The translations under genes were made by a program, and so were the position numbers. Shown here one piece after another: positions 1 to 9,463 of a stretch of DNA of 64,000 nt; the first letter of the stretch is position 1; each line of letters starts with the position of its first letter. Under the pieces are notes generated by a model, which searched no databases, was not told where the DNA came from, and worked only from the letters and a program-made list of their open reading frames with translations. This DNA is from Paenibacillus sp. FJAT-29882 (GTDB lineage: Bacteria > Bacillota > Bacilli > Bacillales > DSM-1321). The stretch spans positions 186,001-250,000 of the forward strand of contig NZ_LMVB01000003.1 in NCBI RefSeq assembly GCF_001510645.1. The letters are read 5' to 3'.

Positions 1-1
1 T

Positions 2-862
2 GCAGTACCTGCCTATGCAGAATCGGATTATGAGCCGAGCTACTCGTTTACAGATGTTGGTTCTCGTTATGCAGAAGCAGTAGACTTTTTGTATGCAACA
101 GGAATCATTAATGGGATTTCTACGACTAAATTTGGTACAGGTCAAAATTTAACTCGCGGTGATGCGGCAGTGATCCTTGCTGATACGTTAGGGTTAGATA
201 CAAAGAATGCGAAAAATGCAGGTTTTAAAGATACCTTTCCGCGTATTGCAGGTTCGGTTAACGCACTTGTAGAAGCTGGAATTGTTTCTGGAGTGACTGC
301 AGATCGTTATGAACCAAAAGAACCATTAACACGTGGTGCAATGGCGAAGTTTTTGAATCTTAGTTTTGAACTTTCTGATTATGCAACCGAGACTCCTTTT
401 TCGGATGTAGGTGGAGTATTTAAGGAACATATTGAAGCTCTTTACGGTTCTGGAATCGCATCTGGTAAGACCGCTACAAGCTATGGTACAAAACAAAATA
501 TCAGTCGCGGTGACTTTGCTAATCTCTTATACAATTCAATAATGTTTAGCATAGATGATGAGTTTAGTAGCATCGTATCAGCGGATTTGATTGATTCAAA
601 AACAATGCGTATCCATTTTGCAGAAGCAGTACCTGAAGACTATACGGCAGAGGATATGACTGAATATATGCTAATTATCGCGGAATTAGAAGATGGGCAA
701 TATATAACGTCTGCCGCGAAAAATGGAGAACTTTCTAGCGATCGTATGTCATTAACCTTCACACATACGGATTTAGCTGGGGAGGCAGGTACTCTCTATA
801 TCGACGATCTGGAGTTGCCGTTTAATTATAAAACGACTCAAGAAGTAACAGAAACTAATTAA
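2..862 (+). CDS. SLH-domain surface protein, 5' end outside window
   Basis: The frame is open from base 2, so the gene starts upstream of the window; the methionine at base 89 is internal. The first visible residues (AVPAYA, then ES) look like the end of a Sec signal peptide. Three SLH domains follow: FTDVGSRYAEAV onward, GFKDTFPRIAGSV onward and PFSDVGGVFKEHI onward, each ending in the usual TRG/SRG motif (LTRGDAA, LTRGAMA, ISRGDFA). SLH triplets bind pyruvylated secondary cell wall polymer. The last roughly 100 residues are acidic and beta-rich; I do not recognise them. A hairpin terminator follows. The SLH part closely resembles that of the nucleotidase at 2312-4465. Product: cell-wall-anchored protein of unknown function. 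Confidence 0.9.
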   Translation, partial: AVPAYAESDYEPSYSFTDVGSRYAEAVDFLYATGIINGISTTKFGTGQNLTRGDAAVILADTLGLDTKNAKNAGFKDTFPRIAGSVNALVEAGIVSGVTADRYEPKEPLTRGAMAKFLNLSFELSDYATETPFSDVGGVFKEHIEALYGSGIASGKTATSYGTKQNISRGDFANLLYNSIMFSIDDEFSSIVSADLIDSKTMRIHFAEAVPEDYTAEDMTEYMLIIAELEDGQYITSAAKNGELSSDRMSLTFTHTDLAGEAGTLYIDDLELPFNYKTTQEVTETN

Positions 863-871
863 TAGTAAAAT

Positions 872-914
872 CAAGCATTTCAGGCTCTGTATAGAGTTTG
901 TCATGCTTTTTTTT
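872..914 (+). terminator. Rho-independent terminator after SLH gene
   Basis: AAGCAT at 873-878 pairs with ATGCTT at 903-908, with an inner CTCT/AGAG stem, followed by a run of eight T. It lies 10 bases after the stop codon. Confidence 0.75.
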
Positions 915-963
915 GCGTAATTTGTAGTAGATTTCCTGCAGCGTTTTTTACTTTTCCGGCAGT

Positions 964-1072
964 ATTAATCTGAAATGAAATTAATTAATCCTAATCAGCA
1001 GGTAATTAATCCGAAAACAATTTAATTAATCTAAAATACGAATAATTAATCCGAAACTCAGCTATTTAATCC
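964..1072 (-). repeat. 20-bp-period repeat array downstream of the NERD gene
   Basis: The core ATTAATC (or TTTAATC) ends at 970, 990, 1011, 1031, 1051 and 1071, so the spacing is 20, 21, 20, 20 and 20 bases. Only about 10 bases per unit are conserved (read on the minus strand: GGATTAATTA); the rest varies. On the minus strand the units read in the same sense as the adjacent NERD gene, whose stop codon is at 1088. The period is not a multiple of three, so this is not a coding repeat. Confidence 0.85.
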
Positions 1073-1087
1073 AAACCCCATATTGAA

Positions 1088-2058
1088 CTATTCCTCGTCA
1101 AACGAAAGGTCATATATCCGTCCCTTCGTAGTTCCGCAATGAGAGAGAGTCATGGCAACGAGTAGTTTGGAAGCGATGGATGTGGATGGGAGACTAAGGA
1201 ATTCACGAAATGCATAATTCATAATTGTAGGATGAATGAGGAGGGTGTAATCTTTTAAAGCGGCATAATGTGCATCTTTAGATGAATAAGAACACTTCAT
1301 ACAAGTCCACTTTCCACGAATTCGATTCATGGGCAGTGTAGAACAATGCGGGCAATGACAGCCCTTGTTAAGCGCAGAAGTATGAATCCCAAAGCGATTA
1401 AGAACAGTAGAATCGTACGGTTCATTGTGTTTAATCAGCAAGCGAGAAATTTTACGGAGATCTTTGTTTATGAAAATTACTTGTTGGTTTTTATGATAAA
1501 ACTGATCGACTTTACTAAGAATTGGAATACTGTGCATGACGACATTTCTCGTGCGTTGGTCGGTAGGGGCTGTTTTTATTAATGTGTATGAATTCGTAAT
1601 GGCTACTATACTTTCAATAGGTATTGTGGCAAGTGTATTTCTTTTTAGCCATGACACTAGCTGAAGATATTGTCTTTCCACTTGAGAGATTGAATCTGGA
1701 AAAACGTCATCTTTTTCATTGAAAGTCCTAGTCATCTGTTTAAAGGATGGGTCAAAACTTAAGGTTCCTGAGTAGTTCTTTGCATCCATGATAAGAAAAA
1801 AGGTGGGTGTAAGAATGAGGGGATCGAGCTGGAAATGATAGTGCTTGCCCATAATTCTCAAATCATGGAGAATTAGACAATCTGTATCTGGTAGAAAACT
1901 TAAATGATAATCCAGAGACTGCTCACCTTTGTGTCCAGCTGTTTTTTTTGCTAATTCGGCTTGTACCTCGCCTTTTTTGGGTGATCAGGGGATAACCGTC
2001 TATTTAGAGCTTGAAGCTTTGGCAAATAAAGGGGAGTGCTACGCTTTTTAATAATCAT
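1088..2058 (-). pseudogene. NERD-domain protein, frameshifted in an A-run
   Basis: The downstream part (1088-1861) encodes 257 residues of a NERD-type protein: LIMDAKNYSGTL matches the nuclease-like core, and a zinc-ribbon-like C-terminal region has CHCPHC and CMKC. The true start is upstream: ATG at 2058 with AAAGGAG nine bases before it, giving MIIKKRSTPLYL. That frame stops early, but adding one A to the six-A run (read as T at 1973-1978) joins it to KKGEVQAELAKK and, without further stops, to the downstream part. The full product would be about 323 residues. NERD proteins are thought to act on DNA and often carry a C-terminal zinc ribbon. The shift may be a real mutation, phase-variable slippage or a sequencing error. 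Repeat arrays with a 20-bp period flank the gene on both sides. Confidence 0.8.
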
Positions 2059-2103
2059 GAACTGAGCTCCTTTGAATTCTCTATTAAAACTAAAACCCCT
2101 ACT

Positions 2104-2233
2104 CGTTTTTGAAAAAATTCAGTCCAAACGAACAAATAATTGATCCGAAAAGTAAATAATTGATCCAATTTACGAATAATTAATCGGTGCATGTACATGT
2201 AAGAATTAATCCAAACGGGAACTGAATTAATCC
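2104..2233 (-). repeat. 20-bp-period repeat array upstream of the NERD gene
   Basis: Conserved core ends fall at 2104, 2124, 2145, 2165, 2185, 2211 and 2232, a spacing of 20, 21, 20, 20, 26 and 21 bases. On the minus strand the units start GGATTAATT, GGATCAATT, GGACTGAAT or GAGTAGGGG. The array runs in the gene's sense and ends about 45 bases before its start codon, so it would lie in the promoter or leader region. Confidence 0.85.
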
Positions 2234-2260
2234 AACCATCCAACTACCACGCCAATATCA

Positions 2261-2298
2261 AAAAAACACCTCCCGGGATCACAAATTACCGGGAGGTG
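2261..2298 (-). terminator. Terminator of the SLH-nucleotidase gene
   Basis: CACCTCCCGG at 2267-2276 pairs perfectly with CCGGGAGGTG at 2289-2298. On the minus strand the stem is followed by a T-run (2261-2266). Confidence 0.9.
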
Positions 2299-2311
2299 CA
2301 AACTAAACAGG

Positions 2312-4465
2312 TTATTTCGTTGCAGCTACATCAACAATACGGCCTTCTATCTTAGGTTCTACTTTTTCAAATGTCTTCAAGTAATCGATAAACATTTGGT
2401 AATCCGTGAAGCCGGGCTCACTCACACGGCCATCAGCGTAGGCTTTAGCGAATGTATCGAAGCCGTCTCCACCTTTGGCTGTGAAAATGTTTGTTGCAAC
2501 GATGTAGGACTCATCGTTAGTAAGAGCAGTTAGTGTGCCATCTTCACCCTTTACGTTTACTTCGATCACACGGCTACCAGCATCTTTGCTGCTATCATAC
2601 GTAAATGTCATACCGGAAATGTGAAGGAATCCGCCTGATGCCTTAGGTGCTTGGCTGACACTATGTTCTAGAGCTTCCTTAATTTCAGAGCCTTTAAGGT
2701 TCATGATACCTAGCGTGTTACCAAATGGCATAACAGTTAGGACCTCTCCAACTGTAATATTGCCAGCATCAATCGACTCGCGTATTCCGCCGCCATTTGT
2801 TAAGGCAATGACTGTTTTAGGGTTAATAGTTTTGGCGGTGCTAAGCATGCCATCTGTAATCAAGTTACCAAGATTCGTTTCACCTGTTCTGACAGATTCA
2901 CGCGCCCCATTTAATGCCTCAACAGCTTCGACCCCAATTGCTTCCTTTTGGATATCAGCGATTTTATCAGCGTATGGCTTCAGGATGGCTGCTGTCTTCG
3001 CGTCTGCAGCACGTTCTTTCACATCCAATAATTTGCCTACTTGTCCGATTACTTTCCCATTTTTATCAAATTTCACATCAAGGGTACCGACATAGTTATT
3101 GTACTCATTCGCTTGTACGATTAATGTCGGTTCCGATTTGTTTTCTGATACAACAGTCGGCTCTTTCAATGTCGTGTGTGTATGTCCGCCAACGATCACA
3201 TCGATCCCTTCAACTTGCTTCGCTAGCTCTAAATCATTATCGAATGTCAAATTGTCGTCATATCCTATATGTGTAACGGCAATAATTTTATTAATCCCCA
3301 TATCTTCAAAAGCCTTTACTGAATTCTTAGCTTCTTCAATATAGTTTTTAAAGGTAATCGCTTTAGGGCTTGAAATTTCTACTGTTTCAGCTGTTGTTAA
3401 GCCGAAAATACCGATCTTTTCACCGTTTACTTCTTTTATAATTCCATTGTAGATTTGTCCGTTTTCCGGTTTATCGGAATAGGTTCCGGTGTGCTGAAGG
3501 CCTTCAAACAATGTATCAGCAGTGAAATCTACGTTAGACGTTATGAATGGGAAGTTCGCTCCTTTAATGAAATCAGCTAATGCTTGATGTCCATCTTCGC
3601 TAGAGCCTTGGTCAAATTCGTGATTTCCGAACGTCATGACATCATAGCCGAGAAGGTTCATGAAGTTGCGTTCAGCTTCACCTTGGAATTCATTGTAGTA
3701 TAAGGTTCCAGTTACTGCATCCCCGGCATCGATCAACAAGGGTTCCGATTTTCTGATACGAACTTCATTAACTACTGTCGCTCTCTTCGCAACTAATTCA
3801 ACATGGGAGTGCGTATCATTTGTATGCATGAGGGAAAGCTTGTAGCCTTTTTCATCCACGCCTGTCGCAGCAGCAGCTTTTTGAAGGAAAATTGAAAAGT
3901 CACCGCGCTGTGCCAACTGGTTAGTTCCAAATGAAGTGTTTGATGTACCGTTAGCAATCTTATTGGAAAGTAAAGCCTCGACTGCAACTTGGTAGCGTTC
4001 GGTTAAATCTGTAAATGAAAGTTCCGTTTTTCCAGTCAATTCAAATCCTTTTTGGATCCAAATGGCTAATTCTCCACGAGTGATCTGGCTATCTGATCCA
4101 AATCTTGTAGCCGTTTTTCCTGCTGTCACCCCGATTGCTTTCAAAGCATTGACTGCCTGGACTGCACGAGCTGGAACATCAGTAAACCCTGAGTTTGGGG
4201 CAATTTCTGTGTTCAAATTAAGAACATCTGATAGCAGAACGGCTGCATCTGCCCGTGTAATGAATTCATGAGTACCGAAGGAAGTCTCTGTTAGTCCTTT
4301 AGCGCCTTTAGATACAATGTAATCAATCGCTGCTTGATATCGATTAGAGACATCTGTGAATTTGGATGTTGCAGCATCAGCTGTTGGCGTAAAAGCTACA
4401 GTCATCAGCGTAGCTGCCGCTGCTGTCGCTATAAAATGACGATATGATTTTGTTTTGTAGCGCAT
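2312..4465 (-). CDS. SLH-anchored 5'-nucleotidase/metallophosphatase
   Basis: Secreted, wall-bound enzyme that likely removes phosphate from nucleotides. A signal peptide (cut after FTPTADA, residue 31) is followed by three SLH domains (about 34-205), a calcineurin-like metallophosphatase domain with HTNDTHSH (214-221), IDAGDA (near 246) and GNHEFDQG (280-287), then GGHTHT, and a 5'-nucleotidase C-terminal domain with NGGGIRES and FTAKGGDGFD. This is the UshA/YfkN family; all metal-ligand motifs are intact. I start at the ATG at 4465, which has GAGTGG eight bases upstream, rather than the GTG at 4477, whose GGGAAG is too close. The gene stands alone, with a terminator at 2261-2298. Confidence 0.92.
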   Translation of the reverse strand: MRYKTKSYRHFIATAAAATLMTVAFTPTADAATSKFTDVSNRYQAAIDYIVSKGAKGLTETSFGTHEFITRADAAVLLSDVLNLNTEIAPNSGFTDVPARAVQAVNALKAIGVTAGKTATRFGSDSQITRGELAIWIQKGFELTGKTELSFTDLTERYQVAVEALLSNKIANGTSNTSFGTNQLAQRGDFSIFLQKAAAATGVDEKGYKLSLMHTNDTHSHVELVAKRATVVNEVRIRKSEPLLIDAGDAVTGTLYYNEFQGEAERNFMNLLGYDVMTFGNHEFDQGSSEDGHQALADFIKGANFPFITSNVDFTADTLFEGLQHTGTYSDKPENGQIYNGIIKEVNGEKIGIFGLTTAETVEISSPKAITFKNYIEEAKNSVKAFEDMGINKIIAVTHIGYDDNLTFDNDLELAKQVEGIDVIVGGHTHTTLKEPTVVSENKSEPTLIVQANEYNNYVGTLDVKFDKNGKVIGQVGKLLDVKERAADAKTAAILKPYADKIADIQKEAIGVEAVEALNGARESVRTGETNLGNLITDGMLSTAKTINPKTVIALTNGGGIRESIDAGNITVGEVLTVMPFGNTLGIMNLKGSEIKEALEHSVSQAPKASGGFLHISGMTFTYDSSKDAGSRVIEVNVKGEDGTLTALTNDESYIVATNIFTAKGGDGFDTFAKAYADGRVSEPGFTDYQMFIDYLKTFEKVEPKIEGRIVDVAATK

Positions 4466-4693
4466 GTTTCGATCCACTCTCTTCCCAATAATATTTGCAA
4501 CTCCACACTGAAGAGCAAGTTATGAGTAGATTATAACAAAATTCGGTATAATCACCTCGATTTTTTCGAAATTTAATAAATATTTACAACTAATAGCATA
4601 AAAGAATTATAAGTTGGACTCTATCAAATCTGTAATTATTTGGATGTGGAATGGTAATGTCGAAATCTTATATATTTTCGTAGTAGGATTATA

Positions 4694-4753
4694 TTTCCAA
4701 AATAGGATAAATCATATATAATAATAGAGATTACATACAAAGGGGGAAATAGA
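4694..4753 (+). promoter_or_regulatory. Putative sigma-A promoter and RBS of the subtilase
   Basis: A perfect -10 box TATAAT lies at 4717-4722; the -35 position (about 4694-4699, TTTCCA) is poor. The RBS AAAGGGGG at 4740-4747 fixes the TTG start at 4754. The rest of the 288-base gap to the divergent nucleotidase gene is AT-rich and shows nothing else. Confidence 0.45.
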
Positions 4754-7700
4754 TTGAGGTCATTTTATAAAAAACTAGCGGCGGTGGGCTTGAGTGCCAC
4801 TTTGCTAGCTTCTTTTGCCACGCCTGCTGCATTTGCAGTGGAAAGAAACTCTATTAAACCAGCAAGTATAACATCTATTGGAAAAAGTAAAACGTCTATT
4901 GAGAAAGAGAAGCAAAATTCTTTCAGTGAGGATCAGTTAATTATTAAATACACAAAGCCATTAACGGCTACTGAACATCGAAATGCTGGAGCGACTGTTA
5001 TTCAACAATTTTCGAATTTGAACTATGCAGTTGTGAAAGTGAAAGATAAGAAAAACATCCATAAGGTTATTCAACACTATCAAAAAAATAGTAAAGTTCA
5101 ATTAGTTACCGCAAGTGTATTGTACAAATCATTTGGTACAGTTGACCCGAAAGCAAACGAGCAATACCAATTGTCTATGTTAGATGTCAATAAAGCGCAA
5201 GCGCTTGCAGGGAAGAATCCGATAACTGTTGCTGTTATTGATACGGGGATTGATCGGAAGCATCCTGATTTGAAAAATACCTTATTACCGGGCTACAATA
5301 CCGTCGATCCATTAAGTCAGCCTGTTGTGGACTCGCATGGTACTCACGTAGCAGGAATTATTGCGGCGAATAAAGACAACGGAATTGGCGGCTATGGCAT
5401 TGCGCCAAATGCGAAAGTGTTACCAATTGATGTGTTTGATGGGATGTATGCAAGTGATTATTCAATTGCACAAGGCATTCTTTACGCAGTAGAACACGGA
5501 GCTAAGGTTATCAATATGAGCCTTGGTGGTGCCTTTCCTTCCCCGTTGATTGAAGAAGCGGTGAACAAGGCAATTGAAAAAGGTGTAGTCATTGTCGCTG
5601 CTGCGGGGAATGACGGAGCAGACTATGTGAATTATCCAGCAGCCTATGAGGGTGTAATTAGCGTTGGAGCGGTTGATAAAAACGCGAAATTAACCTATTA
5701 CTCTACATACGGAGCTTCTGTTGACATCGTAGCGCCGGGAGATAAAGTCTACAGTACAGTCTATGATTATAGTAAACATTCAAGTTTCACTAAAATGAGC
5801 GGAACGTCCATGGCTTCCCCAGTTGTTGCAGGAGCTGCTGCTTTGCTACTCTCTAAATATCCTCATTTAACTCCAACGCAGGTTGAATACATTTTAGAAC
5901 AAACTGCAACTGACCTTGGAGATAAAGGATATGATCTAAAGTATGGAAATGGCTTGGTGAATATTGTTTCAGCACTGCAGTTCAACACGAAGAAAATCCC
6001 GCAATTTGTGAAAGAAAATTGGACAAAGGCTGAAATTATTCAATCAGCAAAAACAGTAGATGTGACTCAACCACGAGTAATAAAAGGTGCAATCACAAAG
6101 CCGTTTGAACAAAAATGGATTCAATTCAAAGTTGAAAAAGGGGACTACATCCAGACTGTTCTAGAAGCAGCGACGCTTTATGATTATAAAATGATGATTC
6201 ATTTTTATGACGATAAAAATAAAGCGCAACAAACGGATGTGAATACAGTAGGTGCAGGAAAAACGGAAGGGAAGCTAGTACAAGCTCCATTTAGCGGCAC
6301 CGTGGCCATCGGAGTAAAGGATGTAAATGGCAACTATGATTCATCTACTTCTAAGCGATCGAACTATTCATTATCCATTGAAACAGCCAAAACATTGCCT
6401 GAGGATGATTCGTCTATTGATAATATGTTGAAGATTGATGGTTTACCTTACCAATCAACGGGTCATCATACATTCACTGGTGAAAAGGAAGATAATGATT
6501 ACTTTACCTTTGAAATCGACAGCGAAAAAGCAGTGAAAATTAACCTGTCAGGCATTCCTGGAATCAAACCGAATCTTAGTGTGTACAAAGTGGATGATAT
6601 CTTGCCTCTAGATGAAGAACATCCACTGACTGAGGAAGAAAAGGCTGAGATGTTGAAGGTTTTATTGGAAGGCGAAGAATATAACGATCCATATGCGTAT
6701 TCGAATGGTGGAGCAACAGGTGAACAAGTAGAACTTAGTTTTGCTGCGCAACCTGGTACGTATATTCTAAAAGCAAGCAATAAATCGACGAATTACTTTG
6801 GAATCTTAGAGTTGATTTCCATGCTATTAATGGGTGGCTCTTTTGATGACTCTGTAACGATTGAGCAATCTCTGATTCCATATCTAGTGGAAATCGATAC
6901 GAAGGTACTTCCTCTGGATGAGGATAATTATCCATCATTTGAAGAAGAAGGGCTAGTTAGTGGGGGTATTTCAGATTCACAAGAAACTGTAGCTAGTATC
7001 CGTGCAGCCGTGCAATCAGCTGGAGATCCATACATTGAAGAGCAAAATGCATATGTCCAAAGCCAATTGGACGCAGCGGTTCCATATGGACTTGGAACAT
7101 CAACATCTGCTTATTTACAGAATGCTAGTGATGTAGACTTATACCTAGTGAAGCCGGAACAAACAGCGATTATTGAACTAGGCCTTAAAAATAATGAAAA
7201 TAAAACTCCGTTAATTGAAATTTATCAAGTGGTGGAAGATAAAACAAATAAGGAAGAACCAGCGCTTAATTTGAATTATCTAGGGGATAATTTAGATTGG
7301 AGCGGTTATACGATTTCTGCTAGTGAGAAAAGCTATACCGGCTTTAAAAAGGGAGAAACGTATCTCTTAGCTGTTCAGAATAATTACTTCAATGACATAC
7401 CAGGGATTTCATTTGAACCATACGAGCTGAGCACAAAGGTTATTGGTAACGATCCACAAGATCAATATGAAGACAACGATTCATTTACGGAAAATGTAAA
7501 AGATCTACCAGGTGCTACTTTTACTGGGAATTTTGCAATGCCAAACGATATGGATGTATTTTATTATCAAGCCACTCAATCTGGAATAAAGGGTGTATCA
7601 GTAAAAACAAAACCAATTACAGATGCAATGAAGAAGGCATATCCAAACGAATTATTGGGCCAATATGCTGGAGTTGTCACGATTATTGAAGACCGAAACT

Positions 7701-8272
7701 ATAACAGAAAACTGGATACTGAAGAGTTTAATAATGCTACCTATATTCAAAAAGGGGATTACGGCTCTATTTATGGCTCCGTTAATTTGCAAAAAGGCCA
7801 TAACTACTTTATCATCACTGAAGGTTATTTTATGGGAATGGTTCCATTCTCAATGGTTCCATACACATTCACCTTTATCGATGCACCAATAAAGGATGAA
7901 GATGCAGGTTCAGTTGTGAAGAATCATGTTCCTTCAAAACCTTTGAAATTGACAAAAGATAAGAAATCCTTGCTTCGAAGTGCAAAAGGTTACTTCAATG
8001 CCGGCGTTCCGAACGGTGATTCGGACTGGTACGAACATACCCTTAATAAAGATAGCACAGGTGTTATTAAATTGGCCGGCGGTCATACGACGGATGGAGT
8101 GATATCTGTCTATCAAAATGGCAAATTAGTCGCACAAGCGGATTTCTATGGTGCTGGTGACGAAGAAGTCTTAAACCTATCCTTGAAAAAAGGTAAATAC
8201 CATATTGAAGTAAAAGATAGTTACGGAAATGCAAGTACTGACCCGTACACGCTTAAAGTGTATATGAATTAA
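4754..8272 (+). CDS. Large secreted subtilisin-like serine protease
   Basis: Extracellular S8 peptidase of 1172 residues, starting at TTG with a strong RBS. Signal peptide 1-28 (ends AAFA) is followed by an I9-type propeptide region (about 55-120). The catalytic domain (about 140-405) contains the triad: D163 in AVIDTGID, H195 in DSHGTHVAG and S352 in SGTSMASP; the oxyanion region is AAAGNDG. The remaining roughly 760 residues form four or five related beta-rich units resembling PPC (pre-peptidase C-terminal) domains, each with a D-x-D-x-Y/F pattern (DNDYFTFEI, DVDLYLVKP, DMDVFYYQA, DSDWYEHTL). No SLH, LPXTG or membrane anchor is seen, so it may be released or bound through the repeats. The gene is monocistronic with a terminator at 8286. 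The substrate is unknown. Confidence 0.92.
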   Translation: MRSFYKKLAAVGLSATLLASFATPAAFAVERNSIKPASITSIGKSKTSIEKEKQNSFSEDQLIIKYTKPLTATEHRNAGATVIQQFSNLNYAVVKVKDKKNIHKVIQHYQKNSKVQLVTASVLYKSFGTVDPKANEQYQLSMLDVNKAQALAGKNPITVAVIDTGIDRKHPDLKNTLLPGYNTVDPLSQPVVDSHGTHVAGIIAANKDNGIGGYGIAPNAKVLPIDVFDGMYASDYSIAQGILYAVEHGAKVINMSLGGAFPSPLIEEAVNKAIEKGVVIVAAAGNDGADYVNYPAAYEGVISVGAVDKNAKLTYYSTYGASVDIVAPGDKVYSTVYDYSKHSSFTKMSGTSMASPVVAGAAALLLSKYPHLTPTQVEYILEQTATDLGDKGYDLKYGNGLVNIVSALQFNTKKIPQFVKENWTKAEIIQSAKTVDVTQPRVIKGAITKPFEQKWIQFKVEKGDYIQTVLEAATLYDYKMMIHFYDDKNKAQQTDVNTVGAGKTEGKLVQAPFSGTVAIGVKDVNGNYDSSTSKRSNYSLSIETAKTLPEDDSSIDNMLKIDGLPYQSTGHHTFTGEKEDNDYFTFEIDSEKAVKINLSGIPGIKPNLSVYKVDDILPLDEEHPLTEEEKAEMLKVLLEGEEYNDPYAYSNGGATGEQVELSFAAQPGTYILKASNKSTNYFGILELISMLLMGGSFDDSVTIEQSLIPYLVEIDTKVLPLDEDNYPSFEEEGLVSGGISDSQETVASIRAAVQSAGDPYIEEQNAYVQSQLDAAVPYGLGTSTSAYLQNASDVDLYLVKPEQTAIIELGLKNNENKTPLIEIYQVVEDKTNKEEPALNLNYLGDNLDWSGYTISASEKSYTGFKKGETYLLAVQNNYFNDIPGISFEPYELSTKVIGNDPQDQYEDNDSFTENVKDLPGATFTGNFAMPNDMDVFYYQATQSGIKGVSVKTKPITDAMKKAYPNELLGQYAGVVTIIEDRNYNRKLDTEEFNNATYIQKGDYGSIYGSVNLQKGHNYFIITEGYFMGMVPFSMVPYTFTFIDAPIKDEDAGSVVKNHVPSKPLKLTKDKKSLLRSAKGYFNAGVPNGDSDWYEHTLNKDSTGVIKLAGGHTTDGVISVYQNGKLVAQADFYGAGDEEVLNLSLKKGKYHIEVKDSYGNASTDPYTLKVYMN

Positions 8273-8285
8273 TGGGTAGAAAAAT

Positions 8286-8320
8286 AGACCTGACTTAAAA
8301 AATGAGTCAGGTCTGTTTTT
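8286..8320. terminator. Terminator of the subtilase gene
   Basis: AGACCTGACT at 8286-8295 pairs with AGTCAGGTCT at 8305-8314, followed by G and five T on the plus strand. Confidence 0.88.
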
Positions 8321-8322
8321 CA

Positions 8323-8406
8323 CTTTATCCCGTAAAAGTCCGATTGGTTCAACTAACAATCAGTGGGGATGAAGAAAACCCCCATTGATTGAAGTTTCAC
8401 TTTATG
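8323..8406 (-). repeat. Dispersed hairpin repeat, copy 1
   Basis: Read on the minus strand it has a head ATAAAGTGAAACTTCAAT, a GGGG-rich/CCCC-rich hairpin around GTTTTC..CATCC, then a tail ending GGGATAAA. The same order occurs on the plus strand at 23053-23152. The head overlaps the 3' end of the SGNH gene and contains its TGA stop codon. Confidence 0.65.
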
Positions 8407-9452
8407 CGGTTCTTCAGTTTGGCTTCTGCAGATTTAACAAAGTCTAGATGAGTGTCTAGATTGTCCGTCGTGATGTATTGGCCAAAATCTTCAGGGACGC
8501 CAGCATTTGTGCCATCGATTCGATGAGCAATTAATGTTCCAACCTCAGGATAAAAGTGATGACCATCAAAATAATTGGTAATGTCATTTGTCACGGAATT
8601 AGGGTACATAAAATTATAAACCCCACCAAACACATCAATTACTTCAGTGAGCCATCGTTCGTAATAAGGGTAGAGATCTTGGTTCACTAATTCCTGAAAT
8701 AAAGGAGTCGAAATAGGTGTCGTGAAAATAATAAACTCCGTATTTGGATACTTCTCCTTTAAATTTAGCAAGATCTGTTTGTAATTCGGATTATAATCGT
8801 ACTTCTCACCATAGAACTCTTCACGAAACTTTTCGATTTTTTCCTCTGTTTGCATGGCTGTTACTTCAGAATCTACTCGCATTGCATCGGCAACATTATA
8901 GCGGTTATAAGTTCTTTCCTTTGCAGGCACATCTTTTTTGGACATTTGATAATTACTGATCGAAAAGACAAGTAAATTAAAGGATAAGAGACTTTTTATA
9001 TGGTAAAAACGTTCATCCATGGGTTTAATATAACTATCCAAGTTCAAAATGGTCGAACTCTCACTTTTACTAGTTTTAAAAAAATCAAGACCGATAATCA
9101 CCCGGTCAAAGTCTTTCCCATTTTCCTTCTGCGCAAATTCAATGAACGGATCATATTCTCGAACAGAAAGATTACTAGCTGAGAAGTTAAACACATTCAT
9201 TCCATTAAAATCATTTTGATTAATATAAGTGGAACGGCTGCTGCCAACTAGAAGGGTATCATAATTAAAAGGTTGAAAGTGCATAGCATTTGGCTTCTGC
9301 TGTCTTTCGTCTATAACATTTTGAACATCATTATATGTATGATTATGACCATACATCCACATTGGATCCTCGTAATAAATAAAAGAAGTTCCACCTACTA
9401 CAAATAGGATTACAATCGTCATAACAGTGATTACGAATTTTTTGTGAGACAT
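8397..9452 (-). CDS. SGNH/GDSL-like protein paired with MBOAT (PatB/AlgJ-like)
   Basis: Single N-terminal transmembrane segment (FVITVMTIVILFVVGGTSFI), then a large extracytoplasmic domain. LLVGSSRST fits an SGNH block I GDSL-type serine, and the C-terminal DGHHFYPEVG holds the expected D-x-x-H pair. Such proteins accept acyl groups from a partner MBOAT protein and transfer them to extracellular polymers. The partner gene ends 11 bases upstream (stop at 9464), so the two form an operon. I choose the ATG at 9452, with AGGGTG seven bases upstream, over the ATG at 9458, which is only two bases from it. In B. anthracis PatA/PatB pairs acetylate the secondary cell wall polymer; the nearby SLH, SlaP and SecA2 genes suggest the same target (inference). 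Confidence 0.78.
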   Translation of the reverse strand: MSHKKFVITVMTIVILFVVGGTSFIYYEDPMWMYGHNHTYNDVQNVIDERQQKPNAMHFQPFNYDTLLVGSSRSTYINQNDFNGMNVFNFSASNLSVREYDPFIEFAQKENGKDFDRVIIGLDFFKTSKSESSTILNLDSYIKPMDERFYHIKSLLSFNLLVFSISNYQMSKKDVPAKERTYNRYNVADAMRVDSEVTAMQTEEKIEKFREEFYGEKYDYNPNYKQILLNLKEKYPNTEFIIFTTPISTPLFQELVNQDLYPYYERWLTEVIDVFGGVYNFMYPNSVTNDITNYFDGHHFYPEVGTLIAHRIDGTNAGVPEDFGQYITTDNLDTHLDFVKSAEAKLKNRIK

Positions 9453-9463
9453 AGGCATTCACC

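Noticed and set aside
1346..1582. 78-residue plus-strand gene
   Set aside because: It is antisense to the NERD gene and has no coding signature of its own.
964..2233. CRISPR array
   Set aside because: Units are only 20-21 bases with about ten conserved bases, degenerate between copies, and no cas genes are present; spacers and repeats do not have CRISPR dimensions.
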